Source of the DNA: Polaromonas sp. | GTDB lineage: Bacteria > Pseudomonadota > Gammaproteobacteria > Burkholderiales > Burkholderiaceae_C | NCBI GenBank assembly: GCA_021731285.1 | Contig: JAKFXR010000043.1 | Span: 1 to 64,000 of the forward strand | Direction: 5' to 3' | Length of the DNA stretch: 64,000 nucleotides | Shown here: piece by piece, positions 22,171 to 30,984 of the stretch | Numbering within the stretch: position 1 is the stretch's first letter | Layout: each line of letters opens with the position of its first letter | Position numbers and translations under genes: made by a program | Notes under the pieces: model-generated | What the model saw: only the letters and a program-made list of their open reading frames with translations | What the model was told of the DNA's origin: nothing | The model's database searches: none

Positions 22171-22599
22171 ATGGCTGAATCGACGATCTGGTGGTTGCTG
22201 GCGGGAGGCGCGGTGGCGCTGGAGCTGGCAACCGGCACGTTTTACCTGCTGATGCTTGCAGTGGGCCTGGCTGCGGCTGCGCTGGCCGCGCACCTGGGCC
22301 TGGACCTGTCGGCGCAAATCCTGGTGGCGGCGGCAGTGGGCGGTGGCGCGGTGGTGCTCTGGCACTGGAAACGCAGCAAGGACCCCAAGCCCGCCGAGGC
22401 CCAGTCCAATGCGGATGTGCAGATGGACATTGGCGAGACCGTGCATGTCAAACACTGGAACGCCGACGCGACCGCCAGCGTCAAGTACCGTGGTTCCCAG
22501 TGGGCCGTGGTGCTGGCCGACACGGATGGCGCACCCCAACCCGGCCTGTTTCGGGTCAAGGAACTCAATGGCAACCGCCTGGTGGTCCAGAAGCTGTAA
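22171..22599 (+). CDS. NfeD-family membrane protein
   Basis: A small NfeD protein (142 residues) with two hydrophobic segments (WWLLAGGAVALELATGTFYL onward) and a C-terminal OB-fold part (GETVHVKHWNADATASVKYR). Short NfeD proteins are encoded next to SPFH proteins and are thought to work with them in membrane microdomains; the slipin gene follows here by 63 bases. The ATG at 22171 is set by a strong GGGAGGGAG site just upstream. The longer upstream frame is not used. Confidence 0.85.
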   Translation: MAESTIWWLLAGGAVALELATGTFYLLMLAVGLAAAALAAHLGLDLSAQILVAAAVGGGAVVLWHWKRSKDPKPAEAQSNADVQMDIGETVHVKHWNADATASVKYRGSQWAVVLADTDGAPQPGLFRVKELNGNRLVVQKL

Positions 22600-22662
22600 G
22601 ACATTGACGCCATCCCGCATTGGGAAGGCAGCCTCTCTTTTTTGATTTACCGGAGAACCCCA

Positions 22663-23580
22663 ATGAAAATGGAAATTGCACTCGTCATCCTCGTGATTGC
22701 CGTGATTTTTATCATCCGCAGCATGAAGGTCGTGCCCCAGCAGAACGCCTGGGTGGTGGAGCGCCTCGGCAAATACCACGGCAGCCTGACACCCGGCCTG
22801 AACTTCCTGATCCCCTTCATCGACCGGGTGGCCTACAAGCATTCGCTCAAGGAAATCCCGCTGGATGTGCCCAGCCAGGTATGTATCACCCGTGACAACA
22901 CCCAGTTGCAGGTGGACGGAATCCTGTATTTCCAGGTCACCGATCCGATGCGCGCCAGCTACGGCTCGTCCAACTACATCGTCGCGGTGACCCAGCTGGC
23001 CCAGACCTCCCTGCGCAGCGTGATCGGCAAGCTCGAGCTCGACAAGACCTTTGAAGAGCGGGACATCATCAACGCCCAAGTGGTGGCCGCCATTGACGAG
23101 GCCGCGCTGAACTGGGGCGTGAAGGTGCTGCGCTACGAGATCAAGGACTTGACGCCGCCCAAGGAAATCCTGCACGCCATGCAGTCGCAGATCACCGCCG
23201 AGCGCGAAAAACGCGCCCTGATCGCTGCGTCCGAAGGCCGCCGTCAGGAGCAGATCAACATTGCCACTGGTGAGCGTGAGGCATTTATCGCCCGATCTGA
23301 AGGCGAGAAACTTGCAGCCATCAACAACGCCCAGGGTGAGGCTGCCGCCATCACGGCGGTCGCTGAAGCCAATGCGCGCGCCATCGAAGTGGTCGCCGCA
23401 GCCATCCGCCAGCCCGGCGGCGAAATGGCCGTGCAACTCAAGGTCGCCGAGAAAGCCGTCGAGGCCTATGCCCACGTCGCCGCCGACGCCACCACCACCC
23501 TGATCGTGCCCAGCAACATGACCGAGGTGTCGGCCCTGGTCGCTTCGGCCATGAAGATGGTTCAATCCACCAGCAAATGA
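22663..23580 (+). CDS. SPFH/Band 7 protein, slipin (QmcA-like)
   Basis: A membrane-anchored SPFH protein of 305 residues: one N-terminal transmembrane helix (MEIALVILVIAVIFIIRSMK), the SPFH domain starting VVPQQNAWVVERLGKY, and a coiled-coil region rich in Glu/Ala (ITAEREKRALIAASEGRRQ). It resembles E. coli QmcA and stomatins, scaffolds of membrane microdomains that often affect FtsH-type proteolysis. A CGGAG site precedes the ATG at 22663. It pairs with the upstream nfeD. A family-1 repeat starts one base after its stop. Confidence 0.9.
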   Translation: MKMEIALVILVIAVIFIIRSMKVVPQQNAWVVERLGKYHGSLTPGLNFLIPFIDRVAYKHSLKEIPLDVPSQVCITRDNTQLQVDGILYFQVTDPMRASYGSSNYIVAVTQLAQTSLRSVIGKLELDKTFEERDIINAQVVAAIDEAALNWGVKVLRYEIKDLTPPKEILHAMQSQITAEREKRALIAASEGRRQEQINIATGEREAFIARSEGEKLAAINNAQGEAAAITAVAEANARAIEVVAAAIRQPGGEMAVQLKVAEKAVEAYAHVAADATTTLIVPSNMTEVSALVASAMKMVQSTSK

Positions 23581-23581
23581 T

Positions 23582-23688
23582 GGCCCCCACGCTTGTCACT
23601 TCGTGTGCCTTCGGCGGTGCGCTGCCCCTTGCACGGGAAAAAGGGGCTGTGCTTGCTTGGGGCGGCCCTGCGCTGCGCACCCCTCCTT
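23582..23688 (+). repeat. Family-1 GC-rich repeat, copy D, after the slipin gene
   Basis: GGCCCCCACGCTTGTCACTT starts one base after the slipin TGA. The centre is diverged (CTGCCCCTTGCACGG in place of the plain C/G palindrome) but the tail TTGGGGCGGCCCTGCGC (type I) is kept. It fills the spacer to the DUF2237 gene. Confidence 0.8.
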
Positions 23689-23701
23689 TCCTGAGATCCG
23701 T

Positions 23702-24076
23702 ATGACCACCAAAAACGTGCTGGGTACAGAACTCGTGCCCTGCTCCTACGATCCGCTGACCGGCTATTTTCGCGACGGCTGCTGCAATACCGACGAGTCG
23801 GACCTCGGCTCACACCTGGTCTGTGTGCGCGTGACGGCGGATTTTCTGGCCTTCTCAAGCGAGCGCGGCAACGATTTGTCCACGCCACGCCCTGAATACC
23901 GTTTTGCCGGGCTCAAGGCGGGCGACCGCTGGTGTCTGTGCGCCAACCGCTGGCGCGAAGCCCTGGAGGCCGGTGCTGCGCCACCGGTGGTGCTGGAGTC
24001 CACCCACATCAATGCGCTGGAGTTTGTGAGCCGGGCGCAGCTTGAGAAGCATCGTTTTCACAACGTTGCGCATTAA
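23702..24076 (+). CDS. DUF2237 family protein
   Basis: A 124-residue protein of the DUF2237 family, whose function is not known. The family signature is easily seen: GTELVPCSYDPLTGYFRDGC, CCNTDESDLGSH, GNDLSTPRPEY and GDRWCLCANRWREAL, with several conserved Cys. The start is the ATG at 23702, directly before the conserved N-terminus; the 33 codons upstream are translated repeat sequence (copy D) and are not part of the family. It stands alone between the slipin gene and tRNA-Ser. Confidence 0.85.
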   Translation: MTTKNVLGTELVPCSYDPLTGYFRDGCCNTDESDLGSHLVCVRVTADFLAFSSERGNDLSTPRPEYRFAGLKAGDRWCLCANRWREALEAGAAPPVVLESTHINALEFVSRAQLEKHRFHNVAH

Positions 24077-24112
24077 CAAGCCGGCCAGCACTGCTACAAT
24101 CGAGGGCTTCGC

Positions 24113-24202
24113 GGAAGGGTGGATGAGCGGTTTAAGTCACACGCCTGGAAAGCGTGCGTAGGGTTAAACCTACCGCGGGTTCGAATCCCGCCTCTTCCGC
24201 CA
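24113..24202 (+). tRNA. tRNA-Ser (GGA anticodon)
   Basis: A 90-base class II tRNA. The acceptor arm GGAAGGG pairs with CTCTTCC, followed by discriminator G and an encoded CCA. The anticodon stem-loop is in CGCCTGGAAAGCG, with anticodon GGA flanked by CT and AA. The long variable arm (GCGTAGGGTTAAACCTACCGC) marks it as serine, and GGGTTCGAATCCC is the T arm. It reads UCC and UCU codons. Confidence 0.97.
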
Positions 24203-24244
24203 ATGATCATCCCCATTGATCAACACAGCCTCCAAACTGTCCTG

Positions 24245-24270
24245 AAAGCCCCACCAGCTGGGGCTTTTTT
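24245..24270. terminator. Bidirectional terminator between tRNA-Ser and the LysR gene
   Basis: AAAGCCCC and GGGGCTTT form an 8-bp stem with a 7-base loop, followed by TTTTTT on the plus strand. Three A precede the stem, giving a weaker T tract for leftward transcripts of the LysR gene ending at 24291. Confidence 0.85.
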
Positions 24271-24290
24271 GTTTGTGTCTGATTTGCCCC

Positions 24291-25199
24291 CTACGACACC
24301 GTGGGCGAACGCATGAACAGTTTCGCCACCGTCTGGCGCAGCCAGATGCCGCCCGCGTCAGCCGTGAAGCGTTCATGCCAGTGCTGCTTGACTTTGTAGT
24401 GCGGTAGCGCGACAGGCGGCTCCAGCACCTGGACATGCTCCTGCGCCGCCAATGCCATGCCGAACAATCGGGGCACGACCACCAGAAAATCGGTCTGCGC
24501 CACGATGCGCGCCACGCCCAGGAAGCTGGGCACACGCAGTACCACACGGCGCTCTATTTTTTTTCGGGCCAGCACCTTGTCAACAATGGTGTGGCCGGTC
24601 CCCGCGGTGGCGACCAGGATGTGACCTTCGGCGGAAAAAAGGCGCGGACTGAGCCGGCCCTGTATGCGGGGATGGTTTTTCGCTGCCAGACACACAAAGT
24701 CCTGTTCAAAAAGCGACTGTTGATAAAACCCGGTCTCCAGATTCGGCAGAAAGCCCACCGCCAGATCAACATCGCCGGACGCGAGTCTGTCCCGGCTGTC
24801 CGCCGAAATGGTCTCCGCCCTGACCACCAGTCCGGGCGCAGTTTTTTGCAGGTAGTTGATCAAGCCCGGCAGGATGATGATCTCGCTGATATCGGACATG
24901 CAGATGCGAAATTCACGCACGGCATCCGCAGGAGAAAACACGGCCGGCTTGCAGCGCGCTGCATCAATTCGCGCCAGCGCTTCAAGCAGCTCGGGATAGA
25001 TGATTTGTGACCTTGGCGTGGGAATCATGCCTTCCGCTGTGCGAACGAACAGGCGGTCATCAAAATGCTGGCGCAGCTTGTTCAGGGCAATGCTCGCGCT
25101 CGCCTGCTCCATGCCAAGCCGGGATGCCGCCCGGGTCACGCTTTTCGTTTTGTAGATTTGAACGAAAACTTCGAGCCAGTCAACGCTGAGTTTTGCCAT
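24291..25199 (-). CDS. LysR-type transcriptional regulator, probably of mobA
   Basis: A 302-residue LysR regulator: winged helix-turn-helix at residues 4-63 (WLEVFVQIYKTKSVTRAASR, then QASASIALNKLRQHF) and a periplasmic-binding-like effector domain. It is divergent from the 3-hydroxybenzoate monooxygenase gene with 104 bases between starts, the usual layout for a LysR regulator and its target. I start at MAKLSVDWLEVF (25199); 28 upstream codons would run through the shared promoter. The effector is presumably 3-hydroxybenzoate or a related aromatic acid (inference). Confidence 0.88.
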   Translation of the reverse strand: MAKLSVDWLEVFVQIYKTKSVTRAASRLGMEQASASIALNKLRQHFDDRLFVRTAEGMIPTPRSQIIYPELLEALARIDAARCKPAVFSPADAVREFRICMSDISEIIILPGLINYLQKTAPGLVVRAETISADSRDRLASGDVDLAVGFLPNLETGFYQQSLFEQDFVCLAAKNHPRIQGRLSPRLFSAEGHILVATAGTGHTIVDKVLARKKIERRVVLRVPSFLGVARIVAQTDFLVVVPRLFGMALAAQEHVQVLEPPVALPHYKVKQHWHERFTADAGGIWLRQTVAKLFMRSPTVS

Positions 25200-25228
25200 G
25201 CAAGCAGTATATAAAAACAATATAGTGC

Positions 25229-25257
25229 CTATTGCTGCAGGCCGGTTGATGCAATAG
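25229..25257. promoter_or_regulatory. Inverted repeat in the LysR/mobA intergenic region
   Basis: CTATTGC (25229-25235) and GCAATAG (25251-25257) are perfect inverted 7-mers with 15 bases between. Their position, midway between the two divergent starts, makes them a good candidate LysR operator. No footprint information is available here. Confidence 0.5.
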
Positions 25258-25303
25258 TCCGGCACTGCCATAGTTGAGCGCACCCTCCCTACAACGGCTC
25301 AAC

Positions 25304-27214
25304 ATGCAATTTCACTTGAACGGCTTCAGAACCGGCGATCCCGGCCTTCTGGACGCGGCAGTCCCCACCCAGGCGCCAGGCGCCGCCCTGCCGGCCGAGG
25401 CCGACGTCCTGATCGTTGGCTGCGGCCCTGCCGGACTCACGCTGGCGGCCCAACTGGCGGTCTTCCCGGACATTCGCACGGTGGTCGTCGAGCAAAAAAC
25501 CGGTCCCTTGCAACTGGGTCAGGCCGACGGGGTCGCATGCCGCACGATGGAAATGTTTGAAGCTTTCGGATTTGCGCATCACATCCTCAAGGAAGCTTAC
25601 TGGGTGAACGAGACAAGCTTCTGGAGGCCGGATGACGCGCAAGGCGCAGACGGAAGCCGGATCGTGCGCAGTGGACGTGTGCCCGACGTGGAAGAAGGCC
25701 TCTCGCACATGCCCCATGTGATCCTGAACCAGGCACGGGTTCACGACTTCTATCTTGAGAAGATGGCAAAGTCGGCCACACGGCTGGTTCCTCACTACGG
25801 CCGCCGGCTTGCCAGGCTTGAACGCGCGCCTGATGAATCGCTCACGCACCCTGTCACGGTGCAGTTCGAGCGGCAGGATGCCGGTCACACAGGTGAGCTG
25901 GAAACCCTGAGCGCCCGCTATGTGGTGGGTTGCGACGGCGCGCGCAGCGCGGTGCGCCCATCCATGGGACTTGCACTCAAGGGCGACTCCGCCAACCACG
26001 CCTGGGGCGTGATGGATGTGCTGCTTGTCACTGACTTTCCGGATATCCGCCTCAAGGCGGTGATCCAGTCTGCCAACGAGGGCAGCGCGGTGCTGATACC
26101 CCGCGAGGGCGGCTACATGGTGCGCATCTATGTGGAGATGGACAAGCTCAACGAGGACGAACGCGTCGCGGGACGCAACATCACCATTGAGCAACTGATA
26201 GCCGCTGCACGGCGGATCTTTCATCCCTACACACTGGATGTCAAGGAAGTGGCCTGGTGGTCGGTCTACGAAATCGGCCAGCGACTCTGCGACCGCTTTG
26301 ATGATGTCAGGCCGGATGACAACCAATTTCACGCACCCCGTGTCTTCATTGCAGGGGACGCCTGCCACACGCACAGCCCCAAGGCGGGTCAGGGCATGAA
26401 TGTCTCGATGCAGGACGCGTTCAACCTGGGCTGGAAGCTGGCCGCCGTGCTCCAGGGACGCAGCCCGGCGAATCTGCTGCACACCTACACGGCCGAGCGA
26501 CATGCAGTCGCCAAAGAGTTGATTGACTTTGATCGCGAATGGGCCGCCATGCTCAGTACCAGCACCGACCCCGCCGAAGTGCAGCAGTACTTTGTGCAGC
26601 ATGGCCGTTACACGGCGGGAACGGCCACGCACTATCAGCCTGCCCTGCTCACGGGCCCATCCACGCACCAGGACCTGGCCGAAGGGCTCGTCATCGGAAC
26701 CCGTTTTCACTCGGCCCCGGTTGTCCGCCTGGGCGACGGGAAACTGATGCAGCTTGGCGCGGCCTTTGAAGCGGACGGCCGCTGGCGCCTGATGGCGTTT
26801 GCCGGACGAAGCGACACCGCCACGTCCGATTCGCCCGTCGGCAAACTGTGCCGCTACCTTGCCGAATCTGCGCAATCGCCCCTCAAGCTGTACACGCCAG
26901 CCGGTGCGGATGCAGACGCAGTCATGGACGTACGGGCTGTGTTTCAACAACACCCTCACACACTCGCCATCACAGCCATGCCCGGACTGCTGTTTCCGCC
27001 AAAAGGTCGATACGGCCTGCGCGACTATGAAAAAGTGTTTTGTGCCCTGGACGAGGACGGCAAGGACATTTACGCCATGCGCGGCATCAACCGCGAGAAC
27101 GGCTGCCTGCTTGTCGTGCGACCCGACCAGTACATCGCGCATGTCCTGCCAATCAGCGACACGGATGCGCTGGCAGAATTTTTTGCCGGCTTCATGTGCA
27201 AGCCCCTCCAGTGA
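25304..27214 (+). CDS. mobA: 3-hydroxybenzoate 4-monooxygenase
   Basis: An FAD-dependent class A monooxygenase that hydroxylates 3-hydroxybenzoate to protocatechuate with NADPH and O2. The 636-residue protein begins MQFHLNGFRTGDP, like the Comamonas testosteroni MobA I recall. It has VGCGPAGLTLAA (FAD) near residues 38-49, VGCDGARSAVRPS (DG motif), GDACHTHSPKAGQGMN near residue 351 (second FAD motif) and the phenol-hydroxylase-type C-terminal thioredoxin-like domain. Phenol 2-monooxygenase is the alternative. The divergent neighbour is a LysR gene. A bidirectional terminator follows. Confidence 0.88.
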   Translation: MQFHLNGFRTGDPGLLDAAVPTQAPGAALPAEADVLIVGCGPAGLTLAAQLAVFPDIRTVVVEQKTGPLQLGQADGVACRTMEMFEAFGFAHHILKEAYWVNETSFWRPDDAQGADGSRIVRSGRVPDVEEGLSHMPHVILNQARVHDFYLEKMAKSATRLVPHYGRRLARLERAPDESLTHPVTVQFERQDAGHTGELETLSARYVVGCDGARSAVRPSMGLALKGDSANHAWGVMDVLLVTDFPDIRLKAVIQSANEGSAVLIPREGGYMVRIYVEMDKLNEDERVAGRNITIEQLIAAARRIFHPYTLDVKEVAWWSVYEIGQRLCDRFDDVRPDDNQFHAPRVFIAGDACHTHSPKAGQGMNVSMQDAFNLGWKLAAVLQGRSPANLLHTYTAERHAVAKELIDFDREWAAMLSTSTDPAEVQQYFVQHGRYTAGTATHYQPALLTGPSTHQDLAEGLVIGTRFHSAPVVRLGDGKLMQLGAAFEADGRWRLMAFAGRSDTATSDSPVGKLCRYLAESAQSPLKLYTPAGADADAVMDVRAVFQQHPHTLAITAMPGLLFPPKGRYGLRDYEKVFCALDEDGKDIYAMRGINRENGCLLVVRPDQYIAHVLPISDTDALAEFFAGFMCKPLQ

Positions 27215-27260
27215 ATAACGGGGGACCGGCCCGGATGCGGACCTCGCGCCTCGTGGCCAA

Positions 27261-27288
27261 AAAAAAGCCACCTCGCGGTGGCTTTTTT
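27261..27288. terminator. Bidirectional terminator between mobA and the LivK-type gene
   Basis: AAAAAAGCCACC and GGTGGCTTTTTT form a perfect 12-bp stem with a TCGC tetraloop. T tracts follow on both strands, so it serves both convergent genes. Confidence 0.93.
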
Positions 27289-27305
27289 GCTTGTGCCGGG
27301 GAAAC

Positions 27306-28487
27306 TTATTCCAGAGCAGTCTTCTTGCCATCCTTGTAGTTGTACAAGGTGATGGCCGGGTTTTTCAACTCGCCGTTGGGCAGGAATTCGATCGTCGTCG
27401 TGACGCCCTTCATGCTGGTCTTGATCAGCTCGGGAGTGTAGACCTTGGGGTCGCTGGACTTGGCGCGTTTCATGGCATCCACCAGCACAAAGGTCGCGTC
27501 GTAGGTGTACGGGCTGTAGACCTGGAACTGGTTGGGGTACTTCTCGTCGTAACGTTTTTTCCACTCGGTGCCGCCTGGCATTTTAGCCAGTGAGGCGCCG
27601 CCTTCGGCGCAGATCACGTTTTCAAGCGTCTTGGCACCGCCGGCCAGCTTGGCAATCTCTGAGGTACAGATGCCGTCACCACCGAAGTACTTGACCTTGC
27701 CCATGCCCAGTTGCTCCATCTGGCGCAGCATGGGGCCGGCTTGTGGGTCCATGCCGCCGTAGAACACCGCATCAGGGCCCTTGGCCTTGATGGCCGTCAG
27801 GATGGCCATGAAGTCGGTGGCCTTGTCGGTGGTGAACTGCTCGTCCACCACGGTCATGCCCTTTTCCTTGGCGGTCTTCTTGAAGATGTCGGCAACGCCC
27901 TGGCCGTAGGCCGAGCGGTCGTCAATGATGGCGACTTTTTTCAGCTGAAGCTTGTCTGCGGCATAAAACGCCAGGCCGGCGCCAAGCGCCAGGTCATTGG
28001 CGATGATGCGGTAGGTGGTCTTGTAGCCAGGCTTGGTGAGGTCGGGGTTGGTGGCGGCGCCCGTCACATGGGGGATGCCGCAGTCGTTGTAGACCTTGGA
28101 AGCGGGAATGGTGGTGCCCGAGTTGAGGTGGCCAACGACGCCAGCAACCTTGGAGTCGCACAGTTTTTGTGCGGCGGCGGTGCCCTGTTTTGGATCGGCG
28201 GCGTCATCTTCGGCAACGATTTCGAACCTGGCCTTCTTGTCGCCAATCATCACGCCCTGTTTGTTCAGGTCTTCAATGGCCATGCGCACGCCGTTTTCAT
28301 TGTCCTTGCCATAGTGAGCCTGGGCACCTGAAACCGGAGCAACGTGACCAATCTTGACGACCAGCGTGTCGCCGGCGGGAGCAGGAGCTGCGGCTGGCGC
28401 TGCGGCAACAGGTGCAGCTTCCTCTTTCTTGCCACACGCAACAACCATCATGGCGGCCAAAGCGACCGCAGTCCATTTCATTTGCAT
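27306..28487 (-). CDS. Branched-chain amino acid ABC transporter substrate-binding lipoprotein (LivK type)
   Basis: A Peripla_BP_6/LivK-like binding protein of 393 residues. The signal MQMKWTAVALAAMMVVAC has a lipobox ending at Cys18, followed by an Ala/Pro-rich linker and the core starting VVKIGHVAPVSGAQAHYGKD. GGAG lies eight bases before the ATG. No LivHMGF genes are next to it, so it is an orphan binding protein that must use a transporter encoded elsewhere. In betaproteobacteria such proteins bind amino acids, aromatic acids or amides, so the ligand is open. Confidence 0.9.
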   Translation of the reverse strand: MQMKWTAVALAAMMVVACGKKEEAAPVAAAPAAAPAPAGDTLVVKIGHVAPVSGAQAHYGKDNENGVRMAIEDLNKQGVMIGDKKARFEIVAEDDAADPKQGTAAAQKLCDSKVAGVVGHLNSGTTIPASKVYNDCGIPHVTGAATNPDLTKPGYKTTYRIIANDLALGAGLAFYAADKLQLKKVAIIDDRSAYGQGVADIFKKTAKEKGMTVVDEQFTTDKATDFMAILTAIKAKGPDAVFYGGMDPQAGPMLRQMEQLGMGKVKYFGGDGICTSEIAKLAGGAKTLENVICAEGGASLAKMPGGTEWKKRYDEKYPNQFQVYSPYTYDATFVLVDAMKRAKSSDPKVYTPELIKTSMKGVTTTIEFLPNGELKNPAITLYNYKDGKKTALE

Positions 28488-28658
28488 AAATTCACTCCAA
28501 AATTATTAGGAAACTACCGAAAAGGTTGAGAACATTTTTGCTCAACGGCCCCGAACATATCGCAATTTTCGCGCCCGCACCATAGCAAGCTTCCCTAGGA
28601 GCGCTGCCACTGCGCCCTGGCATACAAAAGGTTACGTTGAAGCCGGCCCGCATCGGAC

Positions 28659-28991
28659 TCATGCGCCGGAAGGGGGCAGGTTGTCCAGCTCCTTCTCAAA
28701 GGCTTCGTCCACCGACTGCCTCACCACCAGCTCGATCTCCTCGCGCAGTATGGGCGCGAGCGACTGGGTGTGCGCCACCACCACCCGGCCGACGGTCTCG
28801 CGCAGCAGGCGGTCCAGCGAGAGGTCGACGCGCTGCATGACCCTGTGAATCATCTGCTCCTGTAGAAGCGCCAGATCGCCGGACGCGGGCGGTGATGCAG
28901 ATGCGGCACCAGGCCGGGCACGGGACGGCGCCTGCTGAACAACCTCGGTCAGAGTAGGGACAAAGCGCGGTGGCAAGGCAGAACGGGTCAT
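28659..28991 (-). CDS. Small hypothetical protein coupled to holC
   Basis: A 110-residue protein that I do not recognise as a named family. The N-terminal 45 residues are Pro/Ala-rich and probably disordered; residues 46-105 look like amphipathic helices (LQEQMIHRVMQRVDLSLDRL, then LREEIELVVRQSVDEAFEKE). Its ATG overlaps the holC stop as ATGA, so translation is coupled and the reading frame is likely real. The pepA-holC order is widely conserved, with this third gene as an add-on. It could be a DNA polymerase-associated or a general housekeeping factor; nothing in the sequence decides. Confidence 0.65.
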   Translation of the reverse strand: MTRSALPPRFVPTLTEVVQQAPSRARPGAASASPPASGDLALLQEQMIHRVMQRVDLSLDRLLRETVGRVVVAHTQSLAPILREEIELVVRQSVDEAFEKELDNLPPSGA

Positions 28992-29425
28992 GGGTTCTCC
29001 ACAGGTTGGGCCAGGTCATGGCGCTTCATCTCATAGCCCCGGTCGGCGTAATGCTTCCAGCGGGTGCGGGCTGCTGCGCGGTCTTCGTCGGCCAGCGTGA
29101 CCAGCTCGATGAAGCGCTCAAAACGCTCAAACCCCGCAGGCACCTGCGCCCCCAGGTTGACCAGCACTTCGTGGTGCGGGCAGGCATCGAGCGAAGCAGC
29201 CAGCAGTACCGGCGTAGCCGCCAGCGTGGCGGCGGACGCGCCCGACTGGCAATGCGGTACAAACTCGTGCGCCGAAAACGTCCACAGCAACTGGTCCAGA
29301 CGCTTCAGTGCGTCCGGCTCGCCCGTCACCACCACGCGCGCGCCGGTGCTGCAGGCCTTGCGCAGCAGCCGGCAGCTGTAGGCCAGCTTGTCCGGGACAT
29401 TGAAATGAAAGGCTACTTCCGTCAT
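28988..29425 (-). CDS. holC: DNA polymerase III subunit chi
   Basis: HolC (chi) links the clamp loader to single-strand binding protein. The 145-residue protein fits the family: VAFHFNVPDKLAYSCRLLRK at the start, a P-loop-like VVVTGEPDALKRLDQLLWTF and FVPHCQ. It lies nine bases after pepA and overlaps the next small gene by four bases, the common pepA-holC arrangement of proteobacteria. Confidence 0.93.
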   Translation of the reverse strand: MTEVAFHFNVPDKLAYSCRLLRKACSTGARVVVTGEPDALKRLDQLLWTFSAHEFVPHCQSGASAATLAATPVLLAASLDACPHHEVLVNLGAQVPAGFERFERFIELVTLADEDRAAARTRWKHYADRGYEMKRHDLAQPVENP

Positions 29426-29434
29426 GCCGCGATG

Positions 29435-30922
29435 TCAGGCTTTTTTCACTGTGCGTTTCCTGGCGACTGGCCCGGCGGGCAGCACCTGGCCGAGCAAAAA
29501 TTCCACCAGCAAGGGGACGGGCCGGCCGGTGGCGCCCTTGGCAGGGCCGCCCTTCCATGCCGTGCCGGCAATATCGAGGTGCGCCCATGGAAACTTGCCG
29601 GCAAAGCGCTGCAGGAATTTGGCTGCGGTAATCGACCCGCCTGCCCGCCCGGCCACATTGGCCACGTCGGCGAAGTTGGTCTTCAGGCCCTCCGCATACT
29701 CGTCATCCAGCGGCATGCGCCAGCACAGGTCCAGCGAGCTGTCTCCGGCCGCCGACAGCGCCTGGGCCAGCGCGTCATCGCTAGAAAACAGGCCGCTGCG
29801 CACGGCGCCCAGAGCGATCACACAGGCGCCGGTCAAGGTCGCGATGTCCACCACGGCGCGCGGTTTGAAGCGCTCGGCATAGGTCAGCGCGTCACACAGG
29901 ACCAGCCGGCCTTCAGCGTCGGTATTGAGAATCTCTATGGTTTGCCCGCTCATGCTGGTGACCACGTCCCCGGGCTTGATGGCGCGGCCATCAGGCATGT
30001 TCTCGCAGGCGGGAATCAGCCCGACCACATTGATCGCTGGTTGCAGGGAAGCCAGCGCCCTGAAGCTGCCCAGCACACTGGCCGCGCCGCCCATGTCGAA
30101 CTTCATTTCGTCCATTTCGGCAGCCGGCTTGATGGAAATGCCGCCCGTGTCAAATGTGATGCCCTTGCCGATCAGGACCACCGGCGCCTGGGTCCTGGGG
30201 GCGCCACTGTAGTGCAGGACGATAAAGCGCAAAGGCTCTTCCGAACCCCGGGCCACCGCGGCAAACGAGCCCATGCCGAGCTTGTCCACCTCTTTGGGCC
30301 CCAGCACCTCGACCTTGATGTTGGGCAGCTTGCCAAGCTCTTTCGCGGCCAGGCCCAGAAGTGTCGGGGTGGCATGGTTGGCCGGGCGGTTGGCCCACTC
30401 GCGCGCCAGCGCCACACCGCGTGCCAGACCCACGCCTTCTTCAAAGCCGGCGCGGCTGGTGGCCAGTGCCGGGACGGCAATCATCACCCTTGCCAGTTTC
30501 TGTCCGGCAGGCTTGGACTTGGTGGCGTCGTAGCTGTAGCAGGCATGGTCGCAGGCCAGCACGGCGCAGCGTACCGTCTCGGGCTTGAGTTGAGGCAAAG
30601 CGCTCAGGCCGATCAACACACGCCGCGCCGGGCTGCCCTTGAGTGCGGCCATCGCTGTGCTCACCGCTGCCTTGACACTTTTCACACTTGCGTCGCCCGC
30701 GCCCACCAGCAGCAGCCGGGTGGCGGCAATGCCCTGTGAGCGGTAGGCGCCCAGCAGCTTGCCGGGTTTGGTCTCGAAGTCGCCGGATGCGATGGCCAGC
30801 GCTGCGAGTTTGGAGATGGCGTCGCTGCCGGCAGCCATCCCGTCAGGCACCAGCACGATCAAGGCGTCGCATTTTTCAGCGCAAATTCGGGGAAGGCTCA
30901 GGGTTTTGAGTTCAAAGTCCAT
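29435..30922 (-). CDS. pepA: Leucyl aminopeptidase PepA
   Basis: An M17 aminopeptidase of 495 residues that releases N-terminal residues from peptides; in some bacteria it also binds DNA. The two-metal active-site motifs are GKGITFDTGGISIKP and the family signature NTDAEGRLVL, with FDMGGAASVLG between them. Length is normal. It is divergent from lptF with 62 bases between starts, the conserved arrangement in many gammaproteobacteria and betaproteobacteria. Confidence 0.96.
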   Translation of the reverse strand: MDFELKTLSLPRICAEKCDALIVLVPDGMAAGSDAISKLAALAIASGDFETKPGKLLGAYRSQGIAATRLLLVGAGDASVKSVKAAVSTAMAALKGSPARRVLIGLSALPQLKPETVRCAVLACDHACYSYDATKSKPAGQKLARVMIAVPALATSRAGFEEGVGLARGVALAREWANRPANHATPTLLGLAAKELGKLPNIKVEVLGPKEVDKLGMGSFAAVARGSEEPLRFIVLHYSGAPRTQAPVVLIGKGITFDTGGISIKPAAEMDEMKFDMGGAASVLGSFRALASLQPAINVVGLIPACENMPDGRAIKPGDVVTSMSGQTIEILNTDAEGRLVLCDALTYAERFKPRAVVDIATLTGACVIALGAVRSGLFSSDDALAQALSAAGDSSLDLCWRMPLDDEYAEGLKTNFADVANVAGRAGGSITAAKFLQRFAGKFPWAHLDIAGTAWKGGPAKGATGRPVPLLVEFLLGQVLPAGPVARKRTVKKA

Positions 30923-30984
30923 AATTGGGGGTTGGCTCGCATGCGCACTGGCAGGCGTGGGTTGTTAAAGGCTGGTTTCAGGCA

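Noticed and set aside
24119-24316. Short open frame over tRNA-Ser
   Set aside because: It lies across a complete tRNA and its terminator; not a gene.
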